A stretch of DNA of 7,062 bases from an uncultured Collinsella sp. (GCA_900550825.1 URTZ01000103.1:1-7062); one strand, 5' to 3'; positions 1-6,934 are shown, counted from the first letter of the stretch. The notes: generated by a model from the sequence alone, not told the origin. Numbers and translations are program-made.

Positions 1-15
1 AGTTCCGCACGCAAA

Positions 16-38
16 GAAGGCCACTTAATGTGGCCTTC
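16..38 (-). terminator. Probable intrinsic terminator of the operon
   Basis: A perfect 9-bp inverted repeat (GAAGGCCAC / GTGGCCTTC) surrounds a 5-nt loop. It begins about 70 nt past the stop codon of the last gene. Read on the minus strand, the stem is followed by TTTGCG, which with the end of the stem gives a short, imperfect U-rich tail (CTTCTTTG). A second, outer pairing (GCAA at 11-14 with TTGC at 42-45) could lengthen the base of the stem. The position, stem quality and orientation fit the end of the operon. The short U tract leaves some doubt about efficiency, and a bidirectional role cannot be excluded because the downstream gene is outside the window. Confidence 0.7.
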
Positions 39-108
39 GTCTTGCGCAGGACTGTAGAGCAGGAAACCTTATATCCGGCCCCTCCGTCCGGGGACCGCGC
101 CGTACCAG

Positions 109-2493
109 CTACAGCGTCATGTTCGGATCGGCGTCGACATCGAACGGCGAGATTTCACCTCGGTCGAATTTACGGCGAGCGACCTCCGCGATCATGGCTG
201 CGTTATCGGTACAGGCAGACAAGGGCGGCACCGTTACGCGAATCCCCTGACGCCCAAGCTTCTTGATCATCATCTCGCGCAGATGCGGGTTGGCCGAGAC
301 GCCGCCACCGATGCAGTATTCCTTGCATCCGGTAGCGTGCAGTGCGTTTTTGGCCTTCTTGTACTGCACGTCAAAGACAGCTGCCTCAAACGAAGCTGCC
401 AGATCGGGCAGGTGAATCGTGCGCCCGGCCTTGGTCTCCTGTTCAATGTAGAGCGTCACAGCGGTTTTAAGGCCCGAAAGCGAGAAGCGATAGTCTCCCC
501 TGCTGTTAAGCGCACGGGGGAAATCGATCGCCTTGGGGTTGCCCGTCTCGGCCAGCTTGGAAATGATGGGGCCACCGGGATAGCCCAGACCCAACGCCTT
601 GGCTACCTTGTCGAAGGCCTCGCCCACAGCGTCGTCGAGCGTCTCACCGAGCACCTCGTAGTCGCCCCACGCCTTCACGTGCACGAGCATGGTGTGCCCA
701 CCCGAGACAAGCGTGAAGATAAACGGCGGTTTGAGGTCGGGTTGCGCCAGCAGGTTGGCAAACAGATGCCCCTCCAGATGGTTGACGCATACGAGCGGCT
801 TACCGGCAGCGTAGGCAAAGCCTTTGGCAAAGGCAACGCCCACCACGAGGGCGCCCACCAGGCCCGGACCCTGTGTCACGCCCACGGCGGCAAGCTCGCT
901 GGGAGCAATGGCTCCACCCTCAAGACCAAGCGATGCTGCGGCATCCTCGAGCGCCGCATCCACGACACTCACAATCACCTCAACGTGTTTGCGCGAGGCG
1001 ATCTCGGGCACCACGCCGCCAAAGCGGGCATGAAAATCAATCTGTGTCGACACCTGGTTGGCCAGCATATTGCCATCCGCATCGATAATCGCCACGGCCG
1101 TCTCGTCGCAGGAACTCTCGATAGCGAGCACCAGGCGGCGGCGCTCAATTTCGGCGCGCTCCCCCTCGGAGCGCCCAGGCGCAGGCAGCGGCCATACGCG
1201 TTGCTCGGCTGCCGTCGGCTCGGGCGAGGCGTTATCGACCGGAAGTACGAGGGGAAGTGGGGCCGTCATGACGATGGCGTCTTTGCCGACACCGTAGTAG
1301 CCACGACGACGACCCACCTCGGTAAAGCCCAGAGCGGCATAGAGCGCAATCGCGCCCTCGTTGCCGTCCTCGACCTCGAGCGAAGCCGTGGTGCAGCCGA
1401 GCATCTGGGCATCATAGCTCACATGCGACAGCAGCTTGCGGGCAATGCCCTCACGGCGATGTGCCGAGTCGACGGCGACATCCAGAATCTGCACATCACC
1501 GTCCACGACCATACCGCCGGCAAGGCCCAGCAGCTTGCCGTCGTCGTGTGCCACCCACCAACTGCGCGGCGCAGCGACGTCCTCGCCCAGTTCGGACAGG
1601 AACATGCCCGGCGTCCACGCCTCGTGTCCGGCACCTTCAAAGCAGGCAGCCTCTAGCGCGCTCGCGCCCTCGGCATCCGCCGCGCCCATGGGACGGAACT
1701 GCAGATGACGACCGGCGAGCTCATCGGCAACGCCCGTAATTTCGCTCTGCGCACTCTCGGCAAGACCAAGACGCTTGCGCTCGTTTTCCTCGGCATCCGA
1801 AAGGCGCGTGTAAATCGGCAGGACGCGAGCCGGATCGCCGTCACCCGCAGCGTGCACGAGCAGCAAGCCCTCGCCCGAAGGCCACCACAGGTCGCGCTCC
1901 ACGCAGCGGGCGGTCTCGTCCTCACCCAGCAGCTTGCCATAGCGCACGAGACCGTCACCGGTCAGCTGAACCTGGTCCCAGTCCGCTGCTCGGCGCCACT
2001 CATCGAGCGCCACGGCGGCCTTGACCACGTGTTCGCGCTCAAATTGACGCTCGGGACCCTCATCGCCCAGCATATATAGTGCCGGATATACCTCACCGCG
2101 CATGGCATCGGCCAAGATACCAAGCTTGCCGCGCACGCCAGCCTTCCACGCCGTCCAAGCGCAAGCGTCGAGCGTCGACACGCCCAGCAGTGGAACATTG
2201 GCACCGCGCGCGAGGCCCTTGGCAGTGGAGATGCCGATGCGCACACCCGTAAACGACCCCGGGCCGCGGCCGACCACGTAGTAACCAACATCGCTGCGAT
2301 CCAGACCGGCTTGAGCCAGCACGCCATCAACGGTATTCACGAGCTCAACGTTGGCGTGACGGCGACACATGTGGTCGCCACTCACGAGCTTCGTCTCGCC
2401 CGTCTGCCCATCAATCCAGCTTGCCGCGCAGGCAAGCATGTCGGTCGAGGTATCGAGCGCCACCACCAGCGCGTTGTCGTTATGCAAGCTCAT
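109..2493 (-). CDS. TsaB-RimI-TsaD triple fusion: t6A37 tRNA threonylcarbamoyltransferase with internal RimI-type acetyltransferase
   Basis: This gene encodes one 794-residue cytoplasmic protein made of three normally separate proteins. Residues 1 to about 235 are TsaB, with the motif GRGPGSFTGVR near 75-85. Residues about 264-411 are a GNAT acetyltransferase of RimI type, with the acetyl-CoA loop HRREGIA (345-351), N378, ALYAALGF (383-390) and Y399/Y400 before the DAIVM end. Residues about 453-794 are full-length TsaD, with IESSCDETA (458-466), the metal-binding NHLEGH (H572, H576), VSGGHT (596-601), GGGVSAN (729-735) and D763 in CTDNA. In known systems the TsaB-TsaD pair, helped by TsaE, moves threonylcarbamoyl from its AMP adduct to A37 of ANN-reading tRNAs, and RimI acetylates the N terminus of ribosomal protein S18. 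A proline-rich, charged linker (412-452) precedes TsaD. The ATG at 2493 has AAGG 9 nt upstream and starts inside tsaE (14-nt overlap). A TTG at 2511 is an inferior alternative. All three domains look intact. It is last in the operon and stops with TAG. Confidence 0.93.
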   Translation of the reverse strand: MSLHNDNALVVALDTSTDMLACAASWIDGQTGETKLVSGDHMCRRHANVELVNTVDGVLAQAGLDRSDVGYYVVGRGPGSFTGVRIGISTAKGLARGANVPLLGVSTLDACAWTAWKAGVRGKLGILADAMRGEVYPALYMLGDEGPERQFEREHVVKAAVALDEWRRAADWDQVQLTGDGLVRYGKLLGEDETARCVERDLWWPSGEGLLLVHAAGDGDPARVLPIYTRLSDAEENERKRLGLAESAQSEITGVADELAGRHLQFRPMGAADAEGASALEAACFEGAGHEAWTPGMFLSELGEDVAAPRSWWVAHDDGKLLGLAGGMVVDGDVQILDVAVDSAHRREGIARKLLSHVSYDAQMLGCTTASLEVEDGNEGAIALYAALGFTEVGRRRGYYGVGKDAIVMTAPLPLVLPVDNASPEPTAAEQRVWPLPAPGRSEGERAEIERRRLVLAIESSCDETAVAIIDADGNMLANQVSTQIDFHARFGGVVPEIASRKHVEVIVSVVDAALEDAAASLGLEGGAIAPSELAAVGVTQGPGLVGALVVGVAFAKGFAYAAGKPLVCVNHLEGHLFANLLAQPDLKPPFIFTLVSGGHTMLVHVKAWGDYEVLGETLDDAVGEAFDKVAKALGLGYPGGPIISKLAETGNPKAIDFPRALNSRGDYRFSLSGLKTAVTLYIEQETKAGRTIHLPDLAASFEAAVFDVQYKKAKNALHATGCKEYCIGGGVSANPHLREMMIKKLGRQGIRVTVPPLSACTDNAAMIAEVARRKFDRGEISPFDVDADPNMTL

Positions 2494-2986
2494 CTTGTAC
2501 AGCCTTATCAATCAAATGGGAAAGCTCCATTGCGCGGTCACCGTGTGCCTCGAGCGTTATCGTTCGCACATCGCTGTCGCCCTCATCACGCTTGAGCGTC
2601 ACCGAAAGATACTCATCCGTCAGCTCGTCCTGGAATTGTTCGCCCCATTCCAGCAAGCAAGCACCCTCATAGCCCAGCACATCGAAAATGCCCGTATCCT
2701 CGAGCTCGTAGGCATGCTCCAGGCGGTATAGATCAAAGTGAAACAGCGGAATACGACCTTGATCGTGAACGGCCATGAGCGCAAACGTAGGGCTCGTAAC
2801 CATATGCTCATCGCCCAGCCCGCGCGAGACGCCCTTGGTAAAGTGAGTTTTGCCCACTCCCAGGCCACCGGTCAGGATGAGCACATCGCCGTCCTCAAGG
2901 CACGGTGCAATTAGCTCGCCAAAGTACTCCGTATCGGCAGCGCAAGTCGTTTTGTAAGTACCTACCCCCAGGCGCTCCAGGGACAT
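2480..2986 (-). CDS. tsaE: TsaE, ATPase of the tRNA t6A37 threonylcarbamoyltransferase complex
   Basis: This is a 168-residue P-loop protein of the usual TsaE (YjeE) size. The Walker A motif GGLGVGKT is at residues 40-47. It is followed by the family segment TSPTFAL (64-70), HFDLYRL (83-89) and LLEWGE (111-116), in which E113 matches the conserved Glu of the family. TsaE binds and hydrolyses ATP at the TsaB-TsaD interface and is needed for repeated rounds of t6A formation. Its partner proteins are encoded by the very next gene, which starts 14 nt before the tsaE stop codon (TAA), so the two are likely translationally coupled. The ATG at 2986 has AAGGAG (2992-2997) with 5-nt spacing, and 12 nt separate it from the glycosylase stop. 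The residues after the P loop are H48-F49 where many members have T-F. This is probably a neutral change. Confidence 0.95.
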   Translation of the reverse strand: MSLERLGVGTYKTTCAADTEYFGELIAPCLEDGDVLILTGGLGVGKTHFTKGVSRGLGDEHMVTSPTFALMAVHDQGRIPLFHFDLYRLEHAYELEDTGIFDVLGYEGACLLEWGEQFQDELTDEYLSVTLKRDEGDSDVRTITLEAHGDRAMELSHLIDKAVQDELA

Positions 2987-2998
2987 ATATGCTCCTTA

Positions 2999-3619
2999 TT
3001 ATTCCGAGGCGTCCTCTGGTGCGGGATGTCGCTCCAGATAGTCGCCCAGCATCTTAAAGTCTTCCTCCAGCAGCTCCTGCCACGCCGGATTGCGCAGCGC
3101 TGCTGCCGGATGGAACGTGGGCATTACTACAAAATGCCCCATCTGGTGGAACCTGCCGCGCAGCTTAGTAATGCCAATCTCGGTCTTAAGCACAAAGTGC
3201 GTCGCGGGGTTGCCGAGCGTCACGATAATATCGGGCCAGATGCTTCGAATCTGCTCACGCAAAAACGGCGAGCAAGCCAGCACTTCCTCGGGACGCGGAT
3301 TGCGGTTTCCCGGCGGGCGGCACTTAAGCACGTTGGCAATGTAGACGTCTTCGCGTTTGAGGCCCGCCAGCGACAAAATGCCGTTGAGGTCCTCGCCTGC
3401 CGCCCCCACAAAGGGCTCGCCCTGCAAATCCTCATTGCGGCCCGGCGCCTCACCAATAAACATCACGCGAGCGCGGGGGTTTCCCACGCCAAACACGATA
3501 TTGTGACGCGACTGGTAGAGCTGGCAGAGGTGACAATCGCCCAGAACGGCCTCAATTTCCTCGAGTGCGACCTCACGTGGTGCCTGATGGGTATGGCCGG
3601 GGATGTGCATGACGCCCAT
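2999..3619 (-). CDS. Family 4 (4Fe-4S) uracil-DNA glycosylase
   Basis: The 206-residue product removes uracil from DNA as the first step of base excision repair of deaminated cytosine or misincorporated dUMP. Four cysteines, C29, C32, C100 and C116, have the Cx2C...Cx15C spacing of the iron-sulfur cluster in family 4 enzymes. The active-site motif GEAPGRNEDLQGEPFVG spans 56-72, KCRPPGNRNP follows at 99-108, and the second active-site motif MPTFHPAA, with H170, is at 166-173. Length is typical for the family. I chose the ATG at 3619 because AGGAG (3625-3629) lies 5 nt upstream. That ribosome binding site overlaps the TAG stop of alr, which suggests coupling. An ATG three codons later (3610) is less likely. 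In the classical actinobacterial cluster alr is followed by tsaE, so this gene appears to be an insertion in the order. A phage-type SPO1 polymerase-related UDG domain is the same superfamily, but the full cysteine set favours family 4. Confidence 0.94.
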   Translation of the reverse strand: MGVMHIPGHTHQAPREVALEEIEAVLGDCHLCQLYQSRHNIVFGVGNPRARVMFIGEAPGRNEDLQGEPFVGAAGEDLNGILSLAGLKREDVYIANVLKCRPPGNRNPRPEEVLACSPFLREQIRSIWPDIIVTLGNPATHFVLKTEIGITKLRGRFHQMGHFVVMPTFHPAAALRNPAWQELLEEDFKMLGDYLERHPAPEDASE

Positions 3620-3627
3620 AGCGGCTC

Positions 3628-4773
3628 CTACACGTAGACCTTGTCGAGACGCATGCCAAAGCCGCAGGCGACCTCGTAGTTAATCGTTCCGCGCAGTCGG
3701 GCCATCTCGTCCATAGTGATCTCGGCATCGCCATCGCGGCCGACAATGATCATCTCGTCACCATACTCGGCCTCGGGAATCTCGTGTGCCGGGTTGGACT
3801 GAATGGCGACCATAAACTGGTCCATGCAGATATTGCCAACCTGATGCACACGCTCGCCGCGATACAGCACATCCATACGATTGGAAAGCGTACGCGATAG
3901 GCCATCGGCATAACCGATCGGCAGCGTGCAGATCTGAACGCGCGTACGCGGTACGCGGTAGGTAAAACCGTAGCCCACGCCCTCACCCATCGCAGGGTGT
4001 GCCACGCGCGTCACACGCGCATGGACGCTCATAACGGGATCAAGCTGCATCACGCGGCCACTCAGCTCGCACGGCTGCATGCCATACAAGCCAACGCCGG
4101 CGCGGATCATATCAAAATGCATCGAGGGGTCGAGCATCGAGGACGGCGTGTTGGCGCAGTGCACGATACCGCACTCAAAACCCGCATCCTTAATGGCCTG
4201 AACGGCCTCGGTAAAGCGCTGACACTGCAGCTTGTAGTCCCAGCCCGAAGGTTCATCGGCCGTGGCGAAGTGCGTAAATACGCCGTCGCACTGAATACCG
4301 CGATGGAAATTTATACCGCGGACAAAGTCGAGCACCTGCGTGTAGTGAACGCCGATACGATTCATGCCCGTCTCGATGGCGAGATGATACTTGCCCACTT
4401 TGCCCGCCGCGACGGCACATTCGCCATACGCAAGAGCAAAGTCAGACGTATAGACCGAAGGCATGATATCAAACTCGAGCAACGTCGGAATGGCCTCGAT
4501 AGGCGGCTCGCTTAGGATGAGGATGGGTTTCGTAATCCCGCCCTGTCGGAGCTCAACGCCCTCGTTAACCGTCGCCACGGCAAACATGTCGGCACCGGCC
4601 GAATACATGATCTTGGCGCACTCAACAGCTCCATGGCCATAAGCATCGGCCTTGACCACGCAGCACAGGCGCTGACGTGGATTCAGCAAGTTCTTATAGG
4701 CCCTCGTGTTGCGACGGAGCGCCCCGCGGTCGATCTCGACCCAGGACCAGCGCGTCAAATCGGCTTTATTCAT
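3628..4773 (-). CDS. alr: Alanine racemase, PLP-dependent
   Basis: This 381-residue enzyme interconverts L- and D-alanine in the cytoplasm and supplies D-Ala for peptidoglycan. The N-terminal TIM barrel carries the PLP lysine K41 in VVKADAYGHG (39-48), H168, R224 in IRAGVGLYG (223-231) and R139 in ETGMNRIG. The C-terminal beta domain carries the second catalytic base Y268 in GYGFTY, IGYADG (286-291) and D318 in CMDQ. Correspondence with Bacillus stearothermophilus Alr is by motif position. The lysine that is carbamylated in that enzyme (Lys129, seven residues before Arg136) is alanine here (A132), and the following Asp is Glu (E134). Otherwise the protein is complete. The ATG at 4773 begins only 2 nt after the TAA of the nnr gene (TAATCATG). 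No strong ribosome binding site is seen, since the nearest, GAAGGG, is 14 nt away. Translation therefore probably depends on ribosomes finishing the upstream gene. Confidence 0.95.
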   Translation of the reverse strand: MNKADLTRWSWVEIDRGALRRNTRAYKNLLNPRQRLCCVVKADAYGHGAVECAKIMYSAGADMFAVATVNEGVELRQGGITKPILILSEPPIEAIPTLLEFDIMPSVYTSDFALAYGECAVAAGKVGKYHLAIETGMNRIGVHYTQVLDFVRGINFHRGIQCDGVFTHFATADEPSGWDYKLQCQRFTEAVQAIKDAGFECGIVHCANTPSSMLDPSMHFDMIRAGVGLYGMQPCELSGRVMQLDPVMSVHARVTRVAHPAMGEGVGYGFTYRVPRTRVQICTLPIGYADGLSRTLSNRMDVLYRGERVHQVGNICMDQFMVAIQSNPAHEIPEAEYGDEMIIVGRDGDAEITMDEMARLRGTINYEVACGFGMRLDKVYV

Positions 4774-4775
4774 GA

Positions 4776-6392
4776 TTAGTCATCCGACCCTTCGTCCATG
4801 ATTCCCAGATCTTCGAGCGCATCCTTTGCCGCCAGTTCCATGGCCGGACCGATCAAGTCGATAAGATCGGTCGCGATGACGCTCTTCTCACCATACTCCG
4901 TCGCCGCGGCAAAACCGGCGTAGCTGTGAAGTGCGACGGCGTACGAATACAGCAACTCCCAACGATCCATCTCGTCGCGCATGGTGGCAAGCGTGCCGGC
5001 CAAAATACCCGCGAGGACATCACCCGAACCGGCAGTTGCCAGAGAAGCCGGACCCGAGAGCGGCAGCAGCACACGCTCAACGCCACAGATAGCCGTCGTC
5101 GGCCCCTTGGCAATGACCACCAGATTGTCAGAGCCTGCAGCCCAGACAACCTTCTGCGCGGCTGCAATCGCAGTACCAAGGTCGTTCACCTCGTCACCGG
5201 CAACCAGACGCGAAAGTTCACGATAGTGCGGCGTCATAACCAACGGCTGCTCGCGACGATACATCTCGGGATTACTATCAATACCGTCAATGGCAATCTT
5301 AGCAAGGCAGTTGAGTGCATCGGCGTCCAAGATAAGCGGCACATCAAGCTCGAGCAAGCCCGAAACCACCTGCATAGCGCCGGCAGATGTCGTCATACCG
5401 GGACCGCACAGTACACAGCTGTACTTCTTTGCAATCTCGCACACAGTCATGCGCGCAGCGGCGCCAAAGGAGCCGCGGGAATCAGACGGAATAGCAAAGA
5501 CGGGAATCGAAGGAAGTGCCATGCGAATAAGATTGGCGCAGGCGTCAGGAGCCGCGACTGCCACGTAACCAGCACCCGCGCGAGCTGCAGACTTGGCCGC
5601 CATAATGGCAGCACCAGGATATTGCGCAGATCCGGCGACAATAAGCACAGAGCCACGGGAATACTTATCGATATTCGTAGGTAGTGGGGCAAAGTAATCA
5701 ACTAAGTCACCGGGCTCGACAATCTCGGCGGCGTGGTCGACATCATCGATGACCTCGTCAAGACGGTCGTAAAGATTGCCGCAGATCAAATCGCCAGCAT
5801 ACTCAGGACCATCAGCGCTATACAGACCAATCTTGGGCGCAATCATCGTCACCGTATGCTCGGCACGAATGCAGTCGTCATCAACAACGCCCGTCTCGGC
5901 ATTCAGGCCCGAGGGAACATCAATGGATACGACACAATCGGCGCATTCATTGACCGTAGGAATCCAGATGGAGAACGGCGCACGCAGATTTCCGTGGAAA
6001 CCGGTACCAAAAATGGCATCGACAACAACATCGGCCTTATCGATCAAAACCTCGAGTTCGTCACGCGAGGGGCCGACGCAAACGTGCACATCGCGGCCGG
6101 CAGTACGACGAGCAACATGACGTGCCAGAGCAGCAGGAATCTCATCCGGCTCAACCGGAGAAACGATATCCACGTCCACACCCTTATGGCTCAGGATATC
6201 GGCGGCAACCCAACCGTCGCCGCCATTATTACCAAAACCGACCAGAACGAGAACCCGATCGGGATTGAGCTTCAAGACCTCGTTGGCGGCAAACTCACCC
6301 GCTAGCTCCATAAGCTCGGCCTTCGAAGTCCCTTCGCGTTCGATGATATCCTCGAGACGAACGACTTCTTCGGTACTCAAAACCGGTTTCAT
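4776..6392 (-). CDS. nnr: Bifunctional NAD(P)HX epimerase / ADP-dependent NAD(P)HX dehydratase (NnrE-NnrD fusion)
   Basis: The 538-residue product repairs hydrated NADH and NADPH. The N-terminal NnrE (YjeF_N) domain, about 1-215, epimerises R- to S-NAD(P)HX and shows GFGNNGGDGW (52-61), DAIFGTGFHG (125-134) and SIDVPSGLNAETG (156-168). The C-terminal NnrD domain, about 230-520, dehydrates the S form using ADP. It is a ribokinase-fold protein with KYSRGSVLIVAGS (243-255), GAAIMAAKSAARAGAGY (260-276), DADALN (356-361), KGP (429-431) and the catalytic AGSGD with D458 (454-458). Fusion of the two is common in bacteria. The usual TPHPGE motif reads TPHYRE (387-392) here. The ATG at 6392 directly abuts the acpS stop (TAGATG) and has AGGAG (6398-6402) 5 nt upstream, inside the end of acpS. 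An acidic tail ends the protein. Both domains look active by motif, apart from the altered loop. Confidence 0.94.
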   Translation of the reverse strand: MKPVLSTEEVVRLEDIIEREGTSKAELMELAGEFAANEVLKLNPDRVLVLVGFGNNGGDGWVAADILSHKGVDVDIVSPVEPDEIPAALARHVARRTAGRDVHVCVGPSRDELEVLIDKADVVVDAIFGTGFHGNLRAPFSIWIPTVNECADCVVSIDVPSGLNAETGVVDDDCIRAEHTVTMIAPKIGLYSADGPEYAGDLICGNLYDRLDEVIDDVDHAAEIVEPGDLVDYFAPLPTNIDKYSRGSVLIVAGSAQYPGAAIMAAKSAARAGAGYVAVAAPDACANLIRMALPSIPVFAIPSDSRGSFGAAARMTVCEIAKKYSCVLCGPGMTTSAGAMQVVSGLLELDVPLILDADALNCLAKIAIDGIDSNPEMYRREQPLVMTPHYRELSRLVAGDEVNDLGTAIAAAQKVVWAAGSDNLVVIAKGPTTAICGVERVLLPLSGPASLATAGSGDVLAGILAGTLATMRDEMDRWELLYSYAVALHSYAGFAAATEYGEKSVIATDLIDLIGPAMELAAKDALEDLGIMDEGSDD

Positions 6393-6932
6393 CTATGCTC
6401 CTAGCGTATCTTGCGAAGCATCGCCCAGGTGCTCCGTCAATGCTGAATTCTGCAGCTGCTCAAGCTCATCTAAAACAGAGCGAGCCTCTTTAAATGTCTG
6501 CGCTACGCGTTTCTTGGTGCTCACCTTTTCCTCTTTTGGCTTAGGCCGAGCATCTTCGGTAATCGCGATGGCATTCGCAACGGCCAAGTCTCCTGTAAGC
6601 GTAATGGAAAGAGCGACCTCAACAACACCCAGTTCTTGAGCGATCTCGAGAGCACGGCCCGAAAGCAGCGCCTTCGGTTTGCCGAGTTTATCACGCGTAA
6701 CCGAAACATCCTTGCGACCCACGCCTTGACTAAAACCCGTGCCGAGAGCTTTAAGTACCGCCTCGCGCGAAGCAAAGCGGCTCGCATAGTGAGCAGCGGG
6801 ACGCGATGATGCATCGCAATACGCACGCTCTTCTTCGGTAAACACACGCCGAGCAAACGACGGCGTCTTTTCAAGAATTGATTTCATGCGGGAAATCTCG
6901 ACGATATCAACGCCGATACCAGCTTCAGCCAT
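6393..6932 (-). CDS. acpS: Holo-[acyl-carrier-protein] synthase with a C-terminal extension
   Basis: AcpS transfers 4'-phosphopantetheine from CoA to a serine of acyl carrier protein, which switches on fatty acid synthesis. The core, residues 1 to about 125, has GIGVDIVEI (5-13, metal ligand D9), FTEEERAYC (31-39) and SRFASREAVLKALGTG (51-66, catalytic/metal E57), then a LSITLTGDLAVA strand (108-119). In the last motif most relatives have Ser-His-Thr or Ser-His-Ser, while Leu (L112) sits where I place the His. The family is usually 115-135 residues, and this protein has 179. The added 54 residues (6557-6396) begin with a Lys/Pro-rich stretch and then form a likely amphipathic helix. I chose the ATG at 6932 because a near-perfect ribosome binding site, GGAGGTGA (6935-6942), lies 5 nt upstream. 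The ATG at 6944 overlaps that site and would lie only about 11 nt from the predicted transcript start. It is the first gene of the operon. Confidence 0.92.
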   Translation of the reverse strand: MAEAGIGVDIVEISRMKSILEKTPSFARRVFTEEERAYCDASSRPAAHYASRFASREAVLKALGTGFSQGVGRKDVSVTRDKLGKPKALLSGRALEIAQELGVVEVALSITLTGDLAVANAIAITEDARPKPKEEKVSTKKRVAQTFKEARSVLDELEQLQNSALTEHLGDASQDTLGA

Positions 6933-6934
6933 GT

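Noticed and set aside
76..97. A G+C-rich hairpin (CGGCCCC / GGGG-A-CCG) just after the last stop codon, as a terminator
   Set aside because: The stem has a bulge and no T tract follows on the minus strand. The perfect hairpin at 16-38 is a better terminator.
283..1656. A 457-codon open frame on the plus strand opposite the TsaB-RimI-TsaD gene
   Set aside because: It is fully antisense to a gene with clear motifs in three domains, shows no recognisable family, and is explained by the codon bias of the G+C-rich gene on the other strand.
2494..2511. A TTG start at 2511 that would add six residues to the TsaB end of the fusion
   Set aside because: The ATG at 2493 has AAGG at 9 nt and gives a normal TsaB N terminus, while the best site before the TTG (GGAG) is 13 nt away.
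4926..5684. A 252-codon open frame on the plus strand opposite nnr
   Set aside because: It is antisense to the well-supported NnrD domain, and its translation is rich in Arg, His, Thr and Asn without any motif, as expected from a shadow frame.
5733..6305. A 190-codon open frame on the plus strand opposite the NnrE domain
   Set aside because: It is a shadow of the conserved NnrE domain with no family features.
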